From the NCBI RefSeq assembly GCF_005747095.1, contig NZ_SWLG01000019.1, positions 1 through 64,000 of the forward strand: a stretch of 64,000 nucleotides of DNA, given 5' to 3'. The notes beneath the pieces were generated by a model. The model was not told the DNA's origin. It did no database searches and worked only from the letters and a program-made list of their open reading frames with translations. Positions 8,263 through 16,989 of this stretch are shown one piece after another (the stretch's first letter is position 1; each line of letters begins with the position of its first letter). The stretch is from Exobacillus caeni. GTDB taxonomy: Bacteria; Bacillota; Bacilli; Bacillales; Guptibacillaceae. The position numbers and the translations under genes are program-made.

Positions 8263-9048
8263 ATGGAAAGGTTTCAAATTAAGATAGCGGACCATGTTAT
8301 AAAAATTAATGGAAAGAGAAGTGAACTTCTAGGAGTCTTAAGGGATAAATATAGAGCTTTTTTATATGATGAAGTTGGGGATATAGACCTGTTCCTTAAT
8401 ATAGAAGGAGGATACGGTTCTCCTTTTACAAACAATAACGTAAAAATATATTCCGATAATTGGAAAACCATGTATCAGAGGGCCGACTATCTAATAGAAG
8501 TAGAACAAGATTACAAAACAGCCAAAATTTCAGCCCATGATGAACTGGCACTCAAACACGCTCTTATGAATCTCTACAGTTCTTTCATTTTGCATTATAA
8601 CTGGGGTTTGTTAATTCATTCTTCTTGTGTCATAGAAAATGGAAAAGCGCACATTTTTGCTGGTAATTCCGGTGCAGGTAAGTCGACCGCAGCGAAGCTC
8701 TCAAAACCCAGAGATCTTTTGGCGGATGAGGCTACAATTGTAAAAGTTGATGAAGATAAGATATCTGTTTATGATTCCCCATTTCGAAGTGAGCTGGAAT
8801 CTACTAAAGAGGAAGTCCCATGTCAACTTGGGTATATACATTTATTAAATCAATCGCTGACAAATGAAAGAATTAGTTTAACAAAAGCACAGGCTATTAT
8901 GGAACTGACTGATAAAGTTTTTTATTGGTGCCATACCCCAGAGGAAGCTAAAAGGATCTTTCAACTCTTAACTAAATTAGTGGAGACAATTCCTGTGGAC
9001 AATCTCCACTTTCAAAAAAACAATACATTTTGGGAGCTGATTTCCTAA
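8263..9048 (+). CDS. HPr kinase-like protein of the second RiPP cassette (K2)
   Basis: A 261-residue HPr kinase-related protein with P-loop FAGNSGAGKSTAAKL near residue 133 and a downstream LADEATIV acidic segment. It is shorter than K1 and belongs to the same broad family of kinases that sit with PqqD-like and nucleotidyltransferase genes. The likely target is the A2 peptide or a sugar or lipid made by the cassette; this is inference. ATG 8263 is preferred over the upstream GTG 8242 because AAGGAG lies ten bases before it. The stop codon overlaps the next start (TAATG). Confidence 0.8.
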   Translation: MERFQIKIADHVIKINGKRSELLGVLRDKYRAFLYDEVGDIDLFLNIEGGYGSPFTNNNVKIYSDNWKTMYQRADYLIEVEQDYKTAKISAHDELALKHALMNLYSSFILHYNWGLLIHSSCVIENGKAHIFAGNSGAGKSTAAKLSKPRDLLADEATIVKVDEDKISVYDSPFRSELESTKEEVPCQLGYIHLLNQSLTNERISLTKAQAIMELTDKVFYWCHTPEEAKRIFQLLTKLVETIPVDNLHFQKNNTFWELIS

Positions 9049-9317
9049 TGAATCGATATGTTCATACAAGCGATTATGAAACATCTCAATTAGATGATGA
9101 GTGGGTTGTCCTGAATACGGATAGTTTTATGATCACGAAGTTAAATGAAGTAGGCGGGTTTTGCTGGTCTTTGCTGCACGAGCCAAAATCAGTCCAGGTC
9201 ATTGTGGCTAAAATCAAAGAAAATTACATACTAGATAATGAAGAAGTAGAAGTTGAAGATATAGAAAAGTTTTTAAATCAACTAATTGATTATGGATTGG
9301 TGAAGCATGCAAAATAA
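9048..9317 (+). CDS. PqqD-like peptide-binding protein (B1-2)
   Basis: An 89-residue PqqD-family protein. The segments DDEWVVLNTDSFMITKLNEVGG and FCWSLL match the family pattern. It should bind the A2 leader YKAPEI. The frame extends to TTG 9030, but ATG 9048 with GGGAG upstream and a one-base TAATG overlap with the kinase is the better start. It overlaps the protease gene by 11 bases. A separate B1 for the second precursor suggests that the two peptides are handled by distinct recognition proteins. Confidence 0.85.
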   Translation: MNRYVHTSDYETSQLDDEWVVLNTDSFMITKLNEVGGFCWSLLHEPKSVQVIVAKIKENYILDNEEVEVEDIEKFLNQLIDYGLVKHAK

Positions 9318-9762
9318 CAGTGATTCAGTTGCTCTAATAACAAAGGTCCTTAAAAAGTATGATGAGATTGATCTGCCTGCAGAGGGTACTAGTATGTTTC
9401 CTTTGATAAAGAAAGGGGATATATGCACATTTAGAAGGTGTGATCCTTCAGAATTCCAAAGAGGTGATATCATTTTATTTTTAACCAGTGAGGGGCGTCT
9501 GGTGGCCCATCGATTGATGCATAAGAAACTTACCATTGACAAATGTTATTTTCTTTTTAAAGGTGATACAAACTTGGGGTTCGATGAGCCTATTTTTGAG
9601 GAAAATATCATTGGGAAACTCGCTTTAGTTAAACGAAACCAGATCAAATTTTCTTCAGCCAATCTAGTAGTTCATGCTTGGAGTAGACTGATTATTTGGT
9701 TTCCGATTATTTCATACTGGCTCAGACTGTATCTAAACAGAAAGAGAAAACTGCAATTTTAA
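9307..9762 (+). CDS. S26B/S24-type serine peptidase in the second RiPP cassette
   Basis: A 151-residue protein with a signal-peptidase/LexA-type fold. GTSMFP holds the nucleophile Ser29; VAHRLM holds His68, and FKGDTN holds Asp87. His instead of Lys marks the S26B (SipW/ER-type) Ser-His-Asp class. A hydrophobic C-terminal stretch (about 118-140) could anchor it in the membrane. It sits where B2 lies in cassette 1, so it may remove the A2 leader, but this is inference; homologues of unclear role occur in HPr-kinase-related/PqqD gene sets. It lies 18 bases before the ABC transporter. Confidence 0.78.
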   Translation: MQNNSDSVALITKVLKKYDEIDLPAEGTSMFPLIKKGDICTFRRCDPSEFQRGDIILFLTSEGRLVAHRLMHKKLTIDKCYFLFKGDTNLGFDEPIFEENIIGKLALVKRNQIKFSSANLVVHAWSRLIIWFPIISYWLRLYLNRKRKLQF

Positions 9763-9780
9763 ACCTTTGGAGCTGTTATA

Positions 9781-11592
9781 ATGCTTAAACAAATTTTTTT
9801 TCCTTTCATGCATGATATCAAGCAGTATGTATATATAAAGGATATCAAAAAAGTATATTCCTTATTGTTGCCATTCATGTTGAAAGAACGTAAGTCCTAC
9901 CTTATTATGCTCGTTTTGCTTGGTCTGGATATAGCGTTGACTATAGCTTTTGCATGGTTTTTTGGAAGTATGACGGATGCAGCGGTTCAGAGTGATTTTG
10001 AAAAATTGAAACAATTGGTTCCGATTGGAATCATATTAGTAGTTCTAAGTATTTCCTCCAATTTTCTTGATATCCTAATGGAGACAAAAACAAGAACTGG
10101 CTTGAAAAGGGATCTCAAGAACCACTTATTTCACCATATATTAAGATTGCCCACTTCAAAGTATTCCACTAGTCGATCTGGGGATCTATTATCCCATTTT
10201 TCCAATGACATTCATAGTGTAGACGGTTTGATAGGTAGAAGTCTTATTAATTTGATTCGTCTCCCTATTATTTATATAGCTGTGTTCATTTATTTAGTTA
10301 ATATTAACTGGGAGTTGTCGTTGTTCAGCATTGCGGTTGCTCCAATAGCTTTAGTAGCCGGGGCCTTATTTGGGTGGTTGCTGCGCAATAACAGCCGGTT
10401 AATTCATCACCTTATTGGAAGTATTAGTAATCTATTAACAGAGACATTGCAAGGGTTGCCAGTGATTAGGTCGTTTACGCTGGAAAAGCAGGTATACATG
10501 GATTATAAAAAGAAAAATCAAAAGCTCTATGAGCTGGAAATGCAGAATGCGAAGCTTCAAGGCTGGTTTAGTTCCGGCGGGCAGCTTGTAAGTTCAATTA
10601 CATATCTGGTTAGTTTATGCTTAGGTGCATATTATGTGTCACATAATATTATTTCGGTTGGAGCATTGTTGACGTTTGTAAACCTGGTCCATCATTTGGT
10701 AAATCCGCTCACCGGCCTGGCAGGACAGTGGGCAGGGTTTCAATGGTCTGTATCTGCACTGGAAAGAGTCATTAATGTATTGGATGCTCCTACAGACTCA
10801 ACAGCTCTTCCAACTCATTTTCCAATAAAGGAAAGATCTGCAGGTATTGAATTTAAAGGAGTCTCATTCTGCTATGAGAAAGATAAGTTAGTGTTAGAAA
10901 ACATAGATTTGCAAATACCACCCGGAAAAATGGTTGCTATCGTTGGGCCAAGTGGTGCAGGTAAGTCAACTTTATTGAACTTGCTTCAAGGTTTTTACCT
11001 CGCTCAAAAAGGAACTATTCTGCTAAATGGAAAGGCCAAGGATGATTATACACTTAGTGAATTAAGAAGCATGATTGCCCATGTACCGCAGGAAACATTC
11101 TTATTTGCCGGTACAGTAAAGGATAATCTTTCTTTGGCCCGTCCAGGTGTAACAGAGAAGGAAATGATTAAAGCTGCCAAATCTGCTGACATTTATAATT
11201 TTATTATGACTCTTCCCGAAGGATTTGACACAGAAATAGGAGAGAGAGGCATAAAGTTGTCAGGGGGCCAAAAGCAACGTATTGCCATAGCGAGAGCCAT
11301 TCTGAAAGATGCTCCCATACTGCTGCTTGACGAGGCGACTTCTGCTCTTGACAGTAAAACCGAATCAAATATAAAAAACGCATTGGACTTATTAAAGGAA
11401 GGGCGGACAACCATTATTATTGCCCATAGGTTATCAACTATAAAAAAGGCAGACTTAATTGTAGTAATGGATGAAGGCAGGATAATCCAAATGGGCCGCC
11501 ATGCAGAATTGCTATTACAAGGCGGATTATATAAGCAATTAAACGATATGCAATTTTTTGAAGAAAAAAAGGCGGAAGTGTTGAATGCATAA
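9781..11592 (+). CDS. ABC exporter of the second RiPP cassette (D2)
   Basis: A 603-residue permease-ATPase half-transporter. The membrane domain (about 1-330) is followed by an ATPase domain with Walker A GPSGAGKST, Q-loop HVPQETF, signature LSGGQKQR, Walker B ILLLDEATSALD and H-loop AHRLST. It has no C39 peptidase domain, so cleavage must be done by a separate protease, which fits the S26B-like gene just upstream. Its role is presumably export of the processed A2 product. It is similar in layout to the cassette 1 exporter but clearly divergent, so it is not a recent duplicate. Confidence 0.85.
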   Translation: MLKQIFFPFMHDIKQYVYIKDIKKVYSLLLPFMLKERKSYLIMLVLLGLDIALTIAFAWFFGSMTDAAVQSDFEKLKQLVPIGIILVVLSISSNFLDILMETKTRTGLKRDLKNHLFHHILRLPTSKYSTSRSGDLLSHFSNDIHSVDGLIGRSLINLIRLPIIYIAVFIYLVNINWELSLFSIAVAPIALVAGALFGWLLRNNSRLIHHLIGSISNLLTETLQGLPVIRSFTLEKQVYMDYKKKNQKLYELEMQNAKLQGWFSSGGQLVSSITYLVSLCLGAYYVSHNIISVGALLTFVNLVHHLVNPLTGLAGQWAGFQWSVSALERVINVLDAPTDSTALPTHFPIKERSAGIEFKGVSFCYEKDKLVLENIDLQIPPGKMVAIVGPSGAGKSTLLNLLQGFYLAQKGTILLNGKAKDDYTLSELRSMIAHVPQETFLFAGTVKDNLSLARPGVTEKEMIKAAKSADIYNFIMTLPEGFDTEIGERGIKLSGGQKQRIAIARAILKDAPILLLDEATSALDSKTESNIKNALDLLKEGRTTIIIAHRLSTIKKADLIVVMDEGRIIQMGRHAELLLQGGLYKQLNDMQFFEEKKAEVLNA

Positions 11593-11615
11593 TTTAATAG
11601 AAAGGAATGCCTAAA

Positions 11616-12698
11616 ATGCTTACTCCTCTTTTAAGTTCATTGTATGATAAAAATACTAAGCTTCCGAGCAACAGAGATTATTATCTCGAGGCTATTGAAG
11701 AAATAGAAGCCACTTCTATTTCTTCTCAGGTCTACCAAAAGTTAAAAGAAAAAGGACAACTTGAGAAAACCCCTTTGTTTTTTCAGGTCAGGTTAAAACA
11801 AAAGTACGAGGAAACTGTGTTTCAAAACCTTTTTATAAAGAATCAGACAGATAAGCTGCTGGAAGAATGTGAGAAAGGGAAAATAGAAGTGATTCCACTT
11901 AAAGGAGTGTATTTTTCCCAAGAATATTTTGGGCATCTCGGGGCAAGAGGAACTTCCGATATAGATGTATTAGTAAAAAGAGAGTCAGTTGAGAAGACTA
12001 TAAAGCTGGTGGAATCTTTAGGATACAATCAGGCTGAAAGATTCATACCTGGACATTTTCACTGTTCATTTAGTAAATGTATACCTGGATCATCAAATCC
12101 TTTGACTGTCGAAATTCACTGGAATGTTGTTAAAACAGCAACTTCAAGATTTAAAATTCAGGAGCTCTGGGAGGATTCTAGAGAGGTACCGGGAAGGACA
12201 TATGTGAAGAGATTATCAAATCAATATCTTTTTTATATGATTTGCTTGCATGGCTGGAGGCATAATTTGGATTCACCAAAATATTATTTAGACATTATCC
12301 AATTGATTTATAAGTTTGGCAAACAATTGGACATACCTCAATTATTTTTAGATGCAAGAAGGCATGGAACCTATAAAAGGCTGGTCCGTACCTTGTCTAT
12401 TGTTTATGGAGAGTTCCCTATTTTAGAAAATATGATGAAGCTTCCTACAAAACAGAAGAAAAGAGGCAGGGTGAACCGATATTGGGATTTTATTGACTAT
12501 CAATTTTTAAGTTATGATTCATTTTTACATAGCCTAAAAGAAGTACATCAATGGTTATTCCCTGCAAAAGTGGATATTTACATTGAGTTGAACTTGCCGG
12601 AAAAAAATCAATGTTACCTAAAAAGCCTGTACTTTTTATATAAAAAGAGAGTTAGCAAATTTACCAAAGTAGTTACTTTATCTTTAAGAGGGGAGTAA
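11616..12698 (+). CDS. nucleotidyltransferase-family protein of the second cassette (N2)
   Basis: A 360-residue NTP_transf_5-type protein. IPLKGVYFSQEYFG is followed by TSDIDVLV with Asp115 and Asp117 as probable metal ligands, as in the cassette 1 homologue. An upstream ATG at 11607 abuts the AAAGGA ribosome site, so ATG 11616 with nine-base spacing is preferred. It is the last gene of the cassette. It presumably modifies the A2 peptide after the kinase step; no substrate can be read from the sequence. Confidence 0.78.
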   Translation: MLTPLLSSLYDKNTKLPSNRDYYLEAIEEIEATSISSQVYQKLKEKGQLEKTPLFFQVRLKQKYEETVFQNLFIKNQTDKLLEECEKGKIEVIPLKGVYFSQEYFGHLGARGTSDIDVLVKRESVEKTIKLVESLGYNQAERFIPGHFHCSFSKCIPGSSNPLTVEIHWNVVKTATSRFKIQELWEDSREVPGRTYVKRLSNQYLFYMICLHGWRHNLDSPKYYLDIIQLIYKFGKQLDIPQLFLDARRHGTYKRLVRTLSIVYGEFPILENMMKLPTKQKKRGRVNRYWDFIDYQFLSYDSFLHSLKEVHQWLFPAKVDIYIELNLPEKNQCYLKSLYFLYKKRVSKFTKVVTLSLRGE

Positions 12699-12714
12699 AC
12701 AATTATTCTGAAAA

Positions 12715-12737
12715 AACCACTAGTATTGCGAGTGGTT
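12715..12737 (+). terminator. weak hairpin after the second cassette
   Basis: AACCACT and AGTGGTT pair around a nine-base loop 16 bases after the nucleotidyltransferase stop. There is no T run, so termination is uncertain. The rest of 12738-12946 shows no gene. Confidence 0.35.
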
Positions 12738-12946
12738 ATATGCTTTAAACTGGAACATAAATTATATCTTTAGAATGGAGAAGAGTTTTATTGGATATTC
12801 TCCAATTTTAAGCAATAATTAATCAGTCAAATTTTTTTGAATGATTGAATGGACAAAGTTATTTGCTCTTTTTTGGATAAAAATCATCCTCCCGGGAAAA
12901 ATAGGACTCGAAACAACATGAGTTCTATTGAAGGAGGATAACACAA

Positions 12947-13255
12947 ATGACAAAGAAAATGATTTGGTTAATGTTTTTAGCTCTTTTAACCTTTGGTGTG
13001 CTAGCCGGTTGTCAGGCAGATGACGAAGGGCCTGTTGACCGCCCGGGTTCTGAAATCCAACAAAATCCTGATGACGGAGAGAATATTAATGAAGGTGATG
13101 GCACCATCGATGAAGAAGACGATGACAATATGAATGAAAACGGCAGGTATGAAGGCGATCTGGATGAAGACGGAACGATGAAAGAAGATGCTGGTACTAA
13201 GCGTGGAGCTGATGAAATTAATCCAGACACAAATGATAATAGGAATAATGATTAG
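12947..13255 (+). CDS. small acidic lipoprotein
   Basis: A 102-residue protein with a lipoprotein signal peptide: positive start MTKK, hydrophobic stretch, lipobox LAGC with Cys at about residue 22. The mature part is almost entirely Asp, Glu, Asn, Gly and lacks structure-forming hydrophobic runs, so it is likely a disordered, highly acidic chain anchored to the outer face of the membrane. The function is unknown. AGGAGG precedes the start and a strong terminator follows, so it is a single-gene transcript. Confidence 0.75.
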   Translation: MTKKMIWLMFLALLTFGVLAGCQADDEGPVDRPGSEIQQNPDDGENINEGDGTIDEEDDDNMNENGRYEGDLDEDGTMKEDAGTKRGADEINPDTNDNRNND

Positions 13256-13282
13256 AAGCCCCCTTCTCTGGGGCTTTTCTTC
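13256..13282 (+). terminator. rho-independent terminator of the acidic lipoprotein gene
   Basis: AAGCCCC pairs with GGGGCTT around a short loop and is followed by TTTCTTCT. Confidence 0.85.
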
Positions 13283-13389
13283 TGGTTAAACAAGTTTAAG
13301 ATAAAAGATTGTATATAAAACCACTTGTATCGATGTTAATTTATGGTAGTATTGAACTATAAAAAGAAATGGGAGAGTAGTTCATACTA

Positions 13390-13620
13390 ATGAAAAAGAA
13401 AACAACAATAGACTCATCTCCAGAGTCTTCTCTATTATTTACGCAAAAGCTATTATTACATTATTATAATTTTAAAATCTGGTATTACGGAAAGTTTGTT
13501 AAAGATGCAGGAGTATCAGAGCCATCTGAAAAATATCTTATGTACATAACCAGGAAAAATAACTTACTGAATGACTTGAAGGAAGAAAATAGAGAAGCGG
13601 AAAGAGAATCTGCAGCATAA
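13390..13620 (+). CDS. small hypothetical protein
   Basis: A 76-residue soluble protein starting MKKKTTID, with an aromatic middle (HYYNFKIWYYGKFV) and a charged C-terminal helix (NDLKEENREAERES). I recognise no family. GGGAGAG lies upstream at a rather long 12-base spacing. It stands alone between the acidic lipoprotein and the repeat-rich gap before opuA. Confidence 0.5.
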   Translation: MKKKTTIDSSPESSLLFTQKLLLHYYNFKIWYYGKFVKDAGVSEPSEKYLMYITRKNNLLNDLKEENREAERESAA

Positions 13621-13712
13621 AGCAGGTTCTTTTTCTTGTAGATGAACAGGTCGGGCTGGTAAACTGTATGGAAATTGTACTGTTCTTGTCGAATAATCGA
13701 TATATTGAGTAA

Positions 13713-13803
13713 TTCGAAGATAAAATTGCATTTTCGTAGATAATATTTTTAAATTCGTAGATATATTAAATAAATCGCAGATATAATCAAAAACTCGAAG
13801 ATA
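13713..13803. repeat. phased TTCGNAGATA direct repeats, about 20-bp period
   Basis: Five copies of (T/A/C)TCGNAGATA begin at 13713, 13733, 13754, 13774 and 13794, so the period is 20-21 bases, about two helical turns. A degenerate sixth unit (ATCGATATA) starts near 13696. The spacers are AT-rich and not conserved. Confidence 0.75.
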
Positions 13804-13814
13804 AATGAAAAGCA

Positions 13815-13853
13815 TCCAAAAAAACACACCAACTCATACGAATTGGTGTGTTT
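13815..13853 (-). terminator. terminator of the opuA operon
   Basis: AAACACACCAA (13822-13832) pairs with TTGGTGTGTTT (13843-13853). On the minus strand the stem is followed by a T run (complement of 13817-13823), immediately after the opuAC stop. Confidence 0.9.
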
Positions 13854-13865
13854 CTTCAATAAATA

Positions 13866-14819
13866 TTACTCAGCCGGCTGAAGGTCCTCAATAGAATCTG
13901 CTTCAACATAGCTTGGTACTACAAGGCCAGTTTTCGCACCTTCAAGGTTTGGTCCAAGGCGTTCCATTTTGTCGCCGTACTGATCTAAGTAATCAGCGTG
14001 GGTTAGCGGCAACCAGCCAGCTACCATTGCGTCAGCGTCGCCTTCCGCGATTGCGGCAAACATTGGGCCAGCGTCTAATTGAGTTAGTTTTACTTTGTAA
14101 CCGATGCTTTCAAGTACTTTTGCTACTACGTTCGTACTTGCGATTTCAGAATCCCATGCAACATATGCAAGGTTCACTTCATTACCGTCTACTTCTTCAG
14201 CACCTTTTGTCCACTCGTCAACTTTGTCGCTGTTTTCTTCAACCCATTTTGCTGCTGCTTCAGCTGGGTCCGCGCCATCCTGGATGTTTACCATTACAGC
14301 ACCCATGTCGTCCGGAGTCCAGTGGAACTGGTCAAGAACAGTGTAAGCACTTGGCTCATCGTCTTTTAGTCCCTGACGTACAAATGTTTCGATGTTTTCT
14401 GCCTCACCATATACACCTTTTGGATCTTCAAGATATTTCAAGTCATATTTCGCGAACATCCAGTGTGGAGTCCAGCCAGTTACGATGATAGGCTCTTCCT
14501 TATCGATCGCTTTTCCTAAAGCAGCTGCCATCGCTGCGGAAGAAGATTCTTGAAGTGTCCATCCTTTAAGGCTATCGTATTCTTCAAGTGCTTTATTTGT
14601 TGCGCTCATGATTCCGGCACCAGGCTCGATTCCTGTAATTGTGTAGTCAAGTTCTTCGCCTACAGCTGCTGTACCTTCACCACTTCCTGCGTCAGATCCT
14701 TCACCGCCGCCTTCACTTCCTGCATTATTGCCGCCGTTGTTACCGCCGCAAGCTGCAAGCACTAGTGAAAGAGCAAGGACTAATGTAAATACTAAGAAAT
14801 TTTTCTTTTTGAAAAACAT
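13866..14819 (-). CDS. opuAC: glycine betaine ABC transporter substrate-binding lipoprotein OpuAC
   Basis: A 317-residue lipoprotein with signal peptide and lipobox LAAC, then a flexible Gly/Asn/Ser linker and an OpuAC/ProX-type ligand-binding domain. GWTPHWMF and other Trp/Tyr-rich segments are typical of the aromatic cage that holds the trimethylammonium of glycine betaine. It captures betaine outside the membrane and hands it to OpuAB. It lies 11 bases after opuAB, with AAGGGGG before its start, and is followed by a terminator. Length is near that of B. subtilis OpuAC. Confidence 0.93.
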   Translation of the reverse strand: MFFKKKNFLVFTLVLALSLVLAACGGNNGGNNAGSEGGGEGSDAGSGEGTAAVGEELDYTITGIEPGAGIMSATNKALEEYDSLKGWTLQESSSAAMAAALGKAIDKEEPIIVTGWTPHWMFAKYDLKYLEDPKGVYGEAENIETFVRQGLKDDEPSAYTVLDQFHWTPDDMGAVMVNIQDGADPAEAAAKWVEENSDKVDEWTKGAEEVDGNEVNLAYVAWDSEIASTNVVAKVLESIGYKVKLTQLDAGPMFAAIAEGDADAMVAGWLPLTHADYLDQYGDKMERLGPNLEGAKTGLVVPSYVEADSIEDLQPAE

Positions 14820-14830
14820 CTAATTCCCCC

Positions 14831-15667
14831 TTAGTTTTGTTTTGTCTTACCTATATTTTGAGAAATCCGGTCAAGCATAATCGCTAAAATAACGATCGCT
14901 AGACCAGCTTCAAAACCAATACCAACTTTAATCTGAGTTACCGCCCGGTATACGTCTGCACCAAGGCCAGGCGCACCAACTAGTGATGCGATAACAACCA
15001 TGGAAAGCGAAAGCATGATGCTCTGGTTAATTCCAGCCATGATTGTCGGAGTTGCTAGCGGCAGCTCTACTTTAAAAAGTTTTTGCCATGTCGTAGATCC
15101 GAATGCATTCGAAGCTTCGATCAAGTCTCCAGGGACCTGGCGAATTCCAAGGTTTGTTAAACGAATCGTCGGTGGCATCGCGAAAATTACAGATGCAATG
15201 ATACCAGGCACCATACCGATCCCAAAGAATAGTATTGCCGGAATCAGGTAAACAAATGCAGGCATCGTCTGCATGAAGTCCAGGATCGGTGTAACAAAAC
15301 TTCGGAATCCTTCACTCTGGGAAGCCCAGATTCCAAGCGGCACACCGAGAATGATCGAGATAATTACTGACGTTAAAACGAGGGCAAGTGTTTCGATCAT
15401 CGGATCCCAGTATCCTAAGTTATTGATCAATAGCAATCCAAGACCTGTGAATAGAGCAACTGGCCAGCGGCTGGTCCACCATGCAAGCGCAACAAAAATT
15501 AGGATCAAAACGATTGCTGGAGGAAAGGCAAGAATAGAAACGATTCCTTCTACAAACCAGTCGATTCCATCTGTTATCGCATCAAAAAGCGGCCCGAAAT
15601 TATCTGTTAAGTAATCAACACCGCTGTCTACCCAGTCAGCTAACGGAATTTCAGGAAAAATCTTCAT
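14831..15667 (-). CDS. opuAB: glycine betaine ABC transporter permease OpuAB
   Basis: A 278-residue inner-membrane permease with several hydrophobic helices and the binding-protein-dependent permease EAA-type loop (EASNAFGSTTWQKLFKVELPLA), which contacts the ATPase. It forms the translocation channel of the OpuA importer. The start codon directly abuts the opuAA stop, and GAGGTGAG is the ribosome site. Length matches the B. subtilis protein. Confidence 0.95.
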   Translation of the reverse strand: MKIFPEIPLADWVDSGVDYLTDNFGPLFDAITDGIDWFVEGIVSILAFPPAIVLILIFVALAWWTSRWPVALFTGLGLLLINNLGYWDPMIETLALVLTSVIISIILGVPLGIWASQSEGFRSFVTPILDFMQTMPAFVYLIPAILFFGIGMVPGIIASVIFAMPPTIRLTNLGIRQVPGDLIEASNAFGSTTWQKLFKVELPLATPTIMAGINQSIMLSLSMVVIASLVGAPGLGADVYRAVTQIKVGIGFEAGLAIVILAIMLDRISQNIGKTKQN

Positions 15668-16873
15668 TTAGCTCACCTCACTTGTATTGTTAGTTTCGTT
15701 TCCAGCCAATGCACCGATCACTGCACCGCGAACGATGATTCCTTTAAAACGGTCGTTTTCATCTATCACCGGTAATGGAAGCGGTGAGGCAGCCATTTTT
15801 ACAAACATATCAGTGAGAAGGGTATCTTCTGCAACAGCCGGAAGGTCTTTGATCAAGATATCTTCCATATTAAGCTTGTTTTCTACCGCTTTAGCAGCAT
15901 CCTGTGCAGTCACTGCACCGATCAATTGTTTCTTCTTATCAACAATGTAGATGCTTGATAGGCCGTTATCCTTCATTAATTGAAGTGCAACACGAGGACC
16001 ACGGTCCAATCGCAATGTCTCAGCACGCTTCATCACATGAGATGCAGTCAATACTTTCGACAGATCAACATCTTCAACAAAACGCTCTACATAGTCGTTT
16101 GCCGGATTGGTCATGATTTCTTCCGGTGTACCGATTTGAACGATGCTTCCATCCTTCATCAATGCGATGCGGTCACCGATTCTTAACGCTTCATCAAGGT
16201 CATGCGTGATGAACACGATGGTTTTTTCCATTTTTTCCTGAAGGTCAAGAAGTTCATCCTGCATATCTTTTCTGATAAGCGGATCAAGAGCACTGAATGC
16301 TTCGTCCATCAAAAGGACGTCAGGATCGTTCGCAAGCGCTCTTGCCAGTCCGACACGCTGCTGCATACCGCCACTCAACTGGCCGGGATAGCTATGTTCA
16401 TACCCTTTTAGCCCGACAAGCTCTAATGATTCCATTGCTTTTTGCTCGCGTTCTTGTTTTGGAACGTTCTGCACCTCTAGCCCGTATTCTGTATTTTGTA
16501 AAACAGTTCTGTGAGGGAACAGTGCAAAGCGCTGGAACACCATGCTTAGCTTCTTGCGTCGTACTTCTCTTAGTTGTTCTGGCTTCATCTTGACGATATC
16601 TTCATCATCAATCAATACCTGACCGTCAGTTGGCTCGATCAAGCGGTTCAGCAACCTTACAAGCGTGGACTTACCGGAACCGGAGAGCCCCATAATAACA
16701 AAGATTTCGCCAGGATAGACTTCAAAGCTCGCTTTGTTAACCCCAACGGTCATTCCCGTTTTTTCAAGTATTTCAGTTTTCGATTTTCCTTGATTTAAAA
16801 GCTTAACTCCCTGCTTAGGAGATTTCCCAAAGACTTTCGTTGCATCTTTCACTGTGATTTTGGCTTTTGCCAT
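15668..16873 (-). CDS. opuAA: glycine betaine ABC transporter ATPase OpuAA
   Basis: A 401-residue ATPase of the ProV/OpuAA type. Walker A GLSGSGKST, signature LSGGMQQR and Walker B VLLMDEAFSALD are visible in the first 240 residues. A C-terminal pair of CBS domains (about 280-395) follows, the ionic-strength sensor in this family. It powers uptake of glycine betaine under osmotic stress. First gene of opuAA-AB-AC, divergent from the GbsR-type regulator gene. The ribosome site GAGGTGAAA lies just before the ATG. Confidence 0.95.
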   Translation of the reverse strand: MAKAKITVKDATKVFGKSPKQGVKLLNQGKSKTEILEKTGMTVGVNKASFEVYPGEIFVIMGLSGSGKSTLVRLLNRLIEPTDGQVLIDDEDIVKMKPEQLREVRRKKLSMVFQRFALFPHRTVLQNTEYGLEVQNVPKQEREQKAMESLELVGLKGYEHSYPGQLSGGMQQRVGLARALANDPDVLLMDEAFSALDPLIRKDMQDELLDLQEKMEKTIVFITHDLDEALRIGDRIALMKDGSIVQIGTPEEIMTNPANDYVERFVEDVDLSKVLTASHVMKRAETLRLDRGPRVALQLMKDNGLSSIYIVDKKKQLIGAVTAQDAAKAVENKLNMEDILIKDLPAVAEDTLLTDMFVKMAASPLPLPVIDENDRFKGIIVRGAVIGALAGNETNNTSEVS

Positions 16874-16989
16874 AGTTTCACCTCAAGTTTTTAATTGTCG
16901 TTCTATGTAATAATTCCTATGCTTTAGCGTTCATATCATTCATGTAAACAAAAGGAAGTACAAAAGTAGGTCCTTGAAACGACCTTTTA

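Noticed and set aside
13012-13230. Ser/Pro-rich minus-strand ORF opposite the acidic lipoprotein
   Set aside because: It is the mirror of a coding region rich in Asp/Glu codons and lacks a start context.
13713-13803. The phased TCGNAGATA array as a CRISPR
   Set aside because: Units are about 10 bases with 10-base AT-rich gaps, far shorter than CRISPR repeats and spacers, and no cas genes are present.
13913-14488. 191-codon plus-strand ORF opposite opuAC
   Set aside because: Antisense shadow of a clear lipoprotein gene; Leu/Arg/Gln-rich and no family features.
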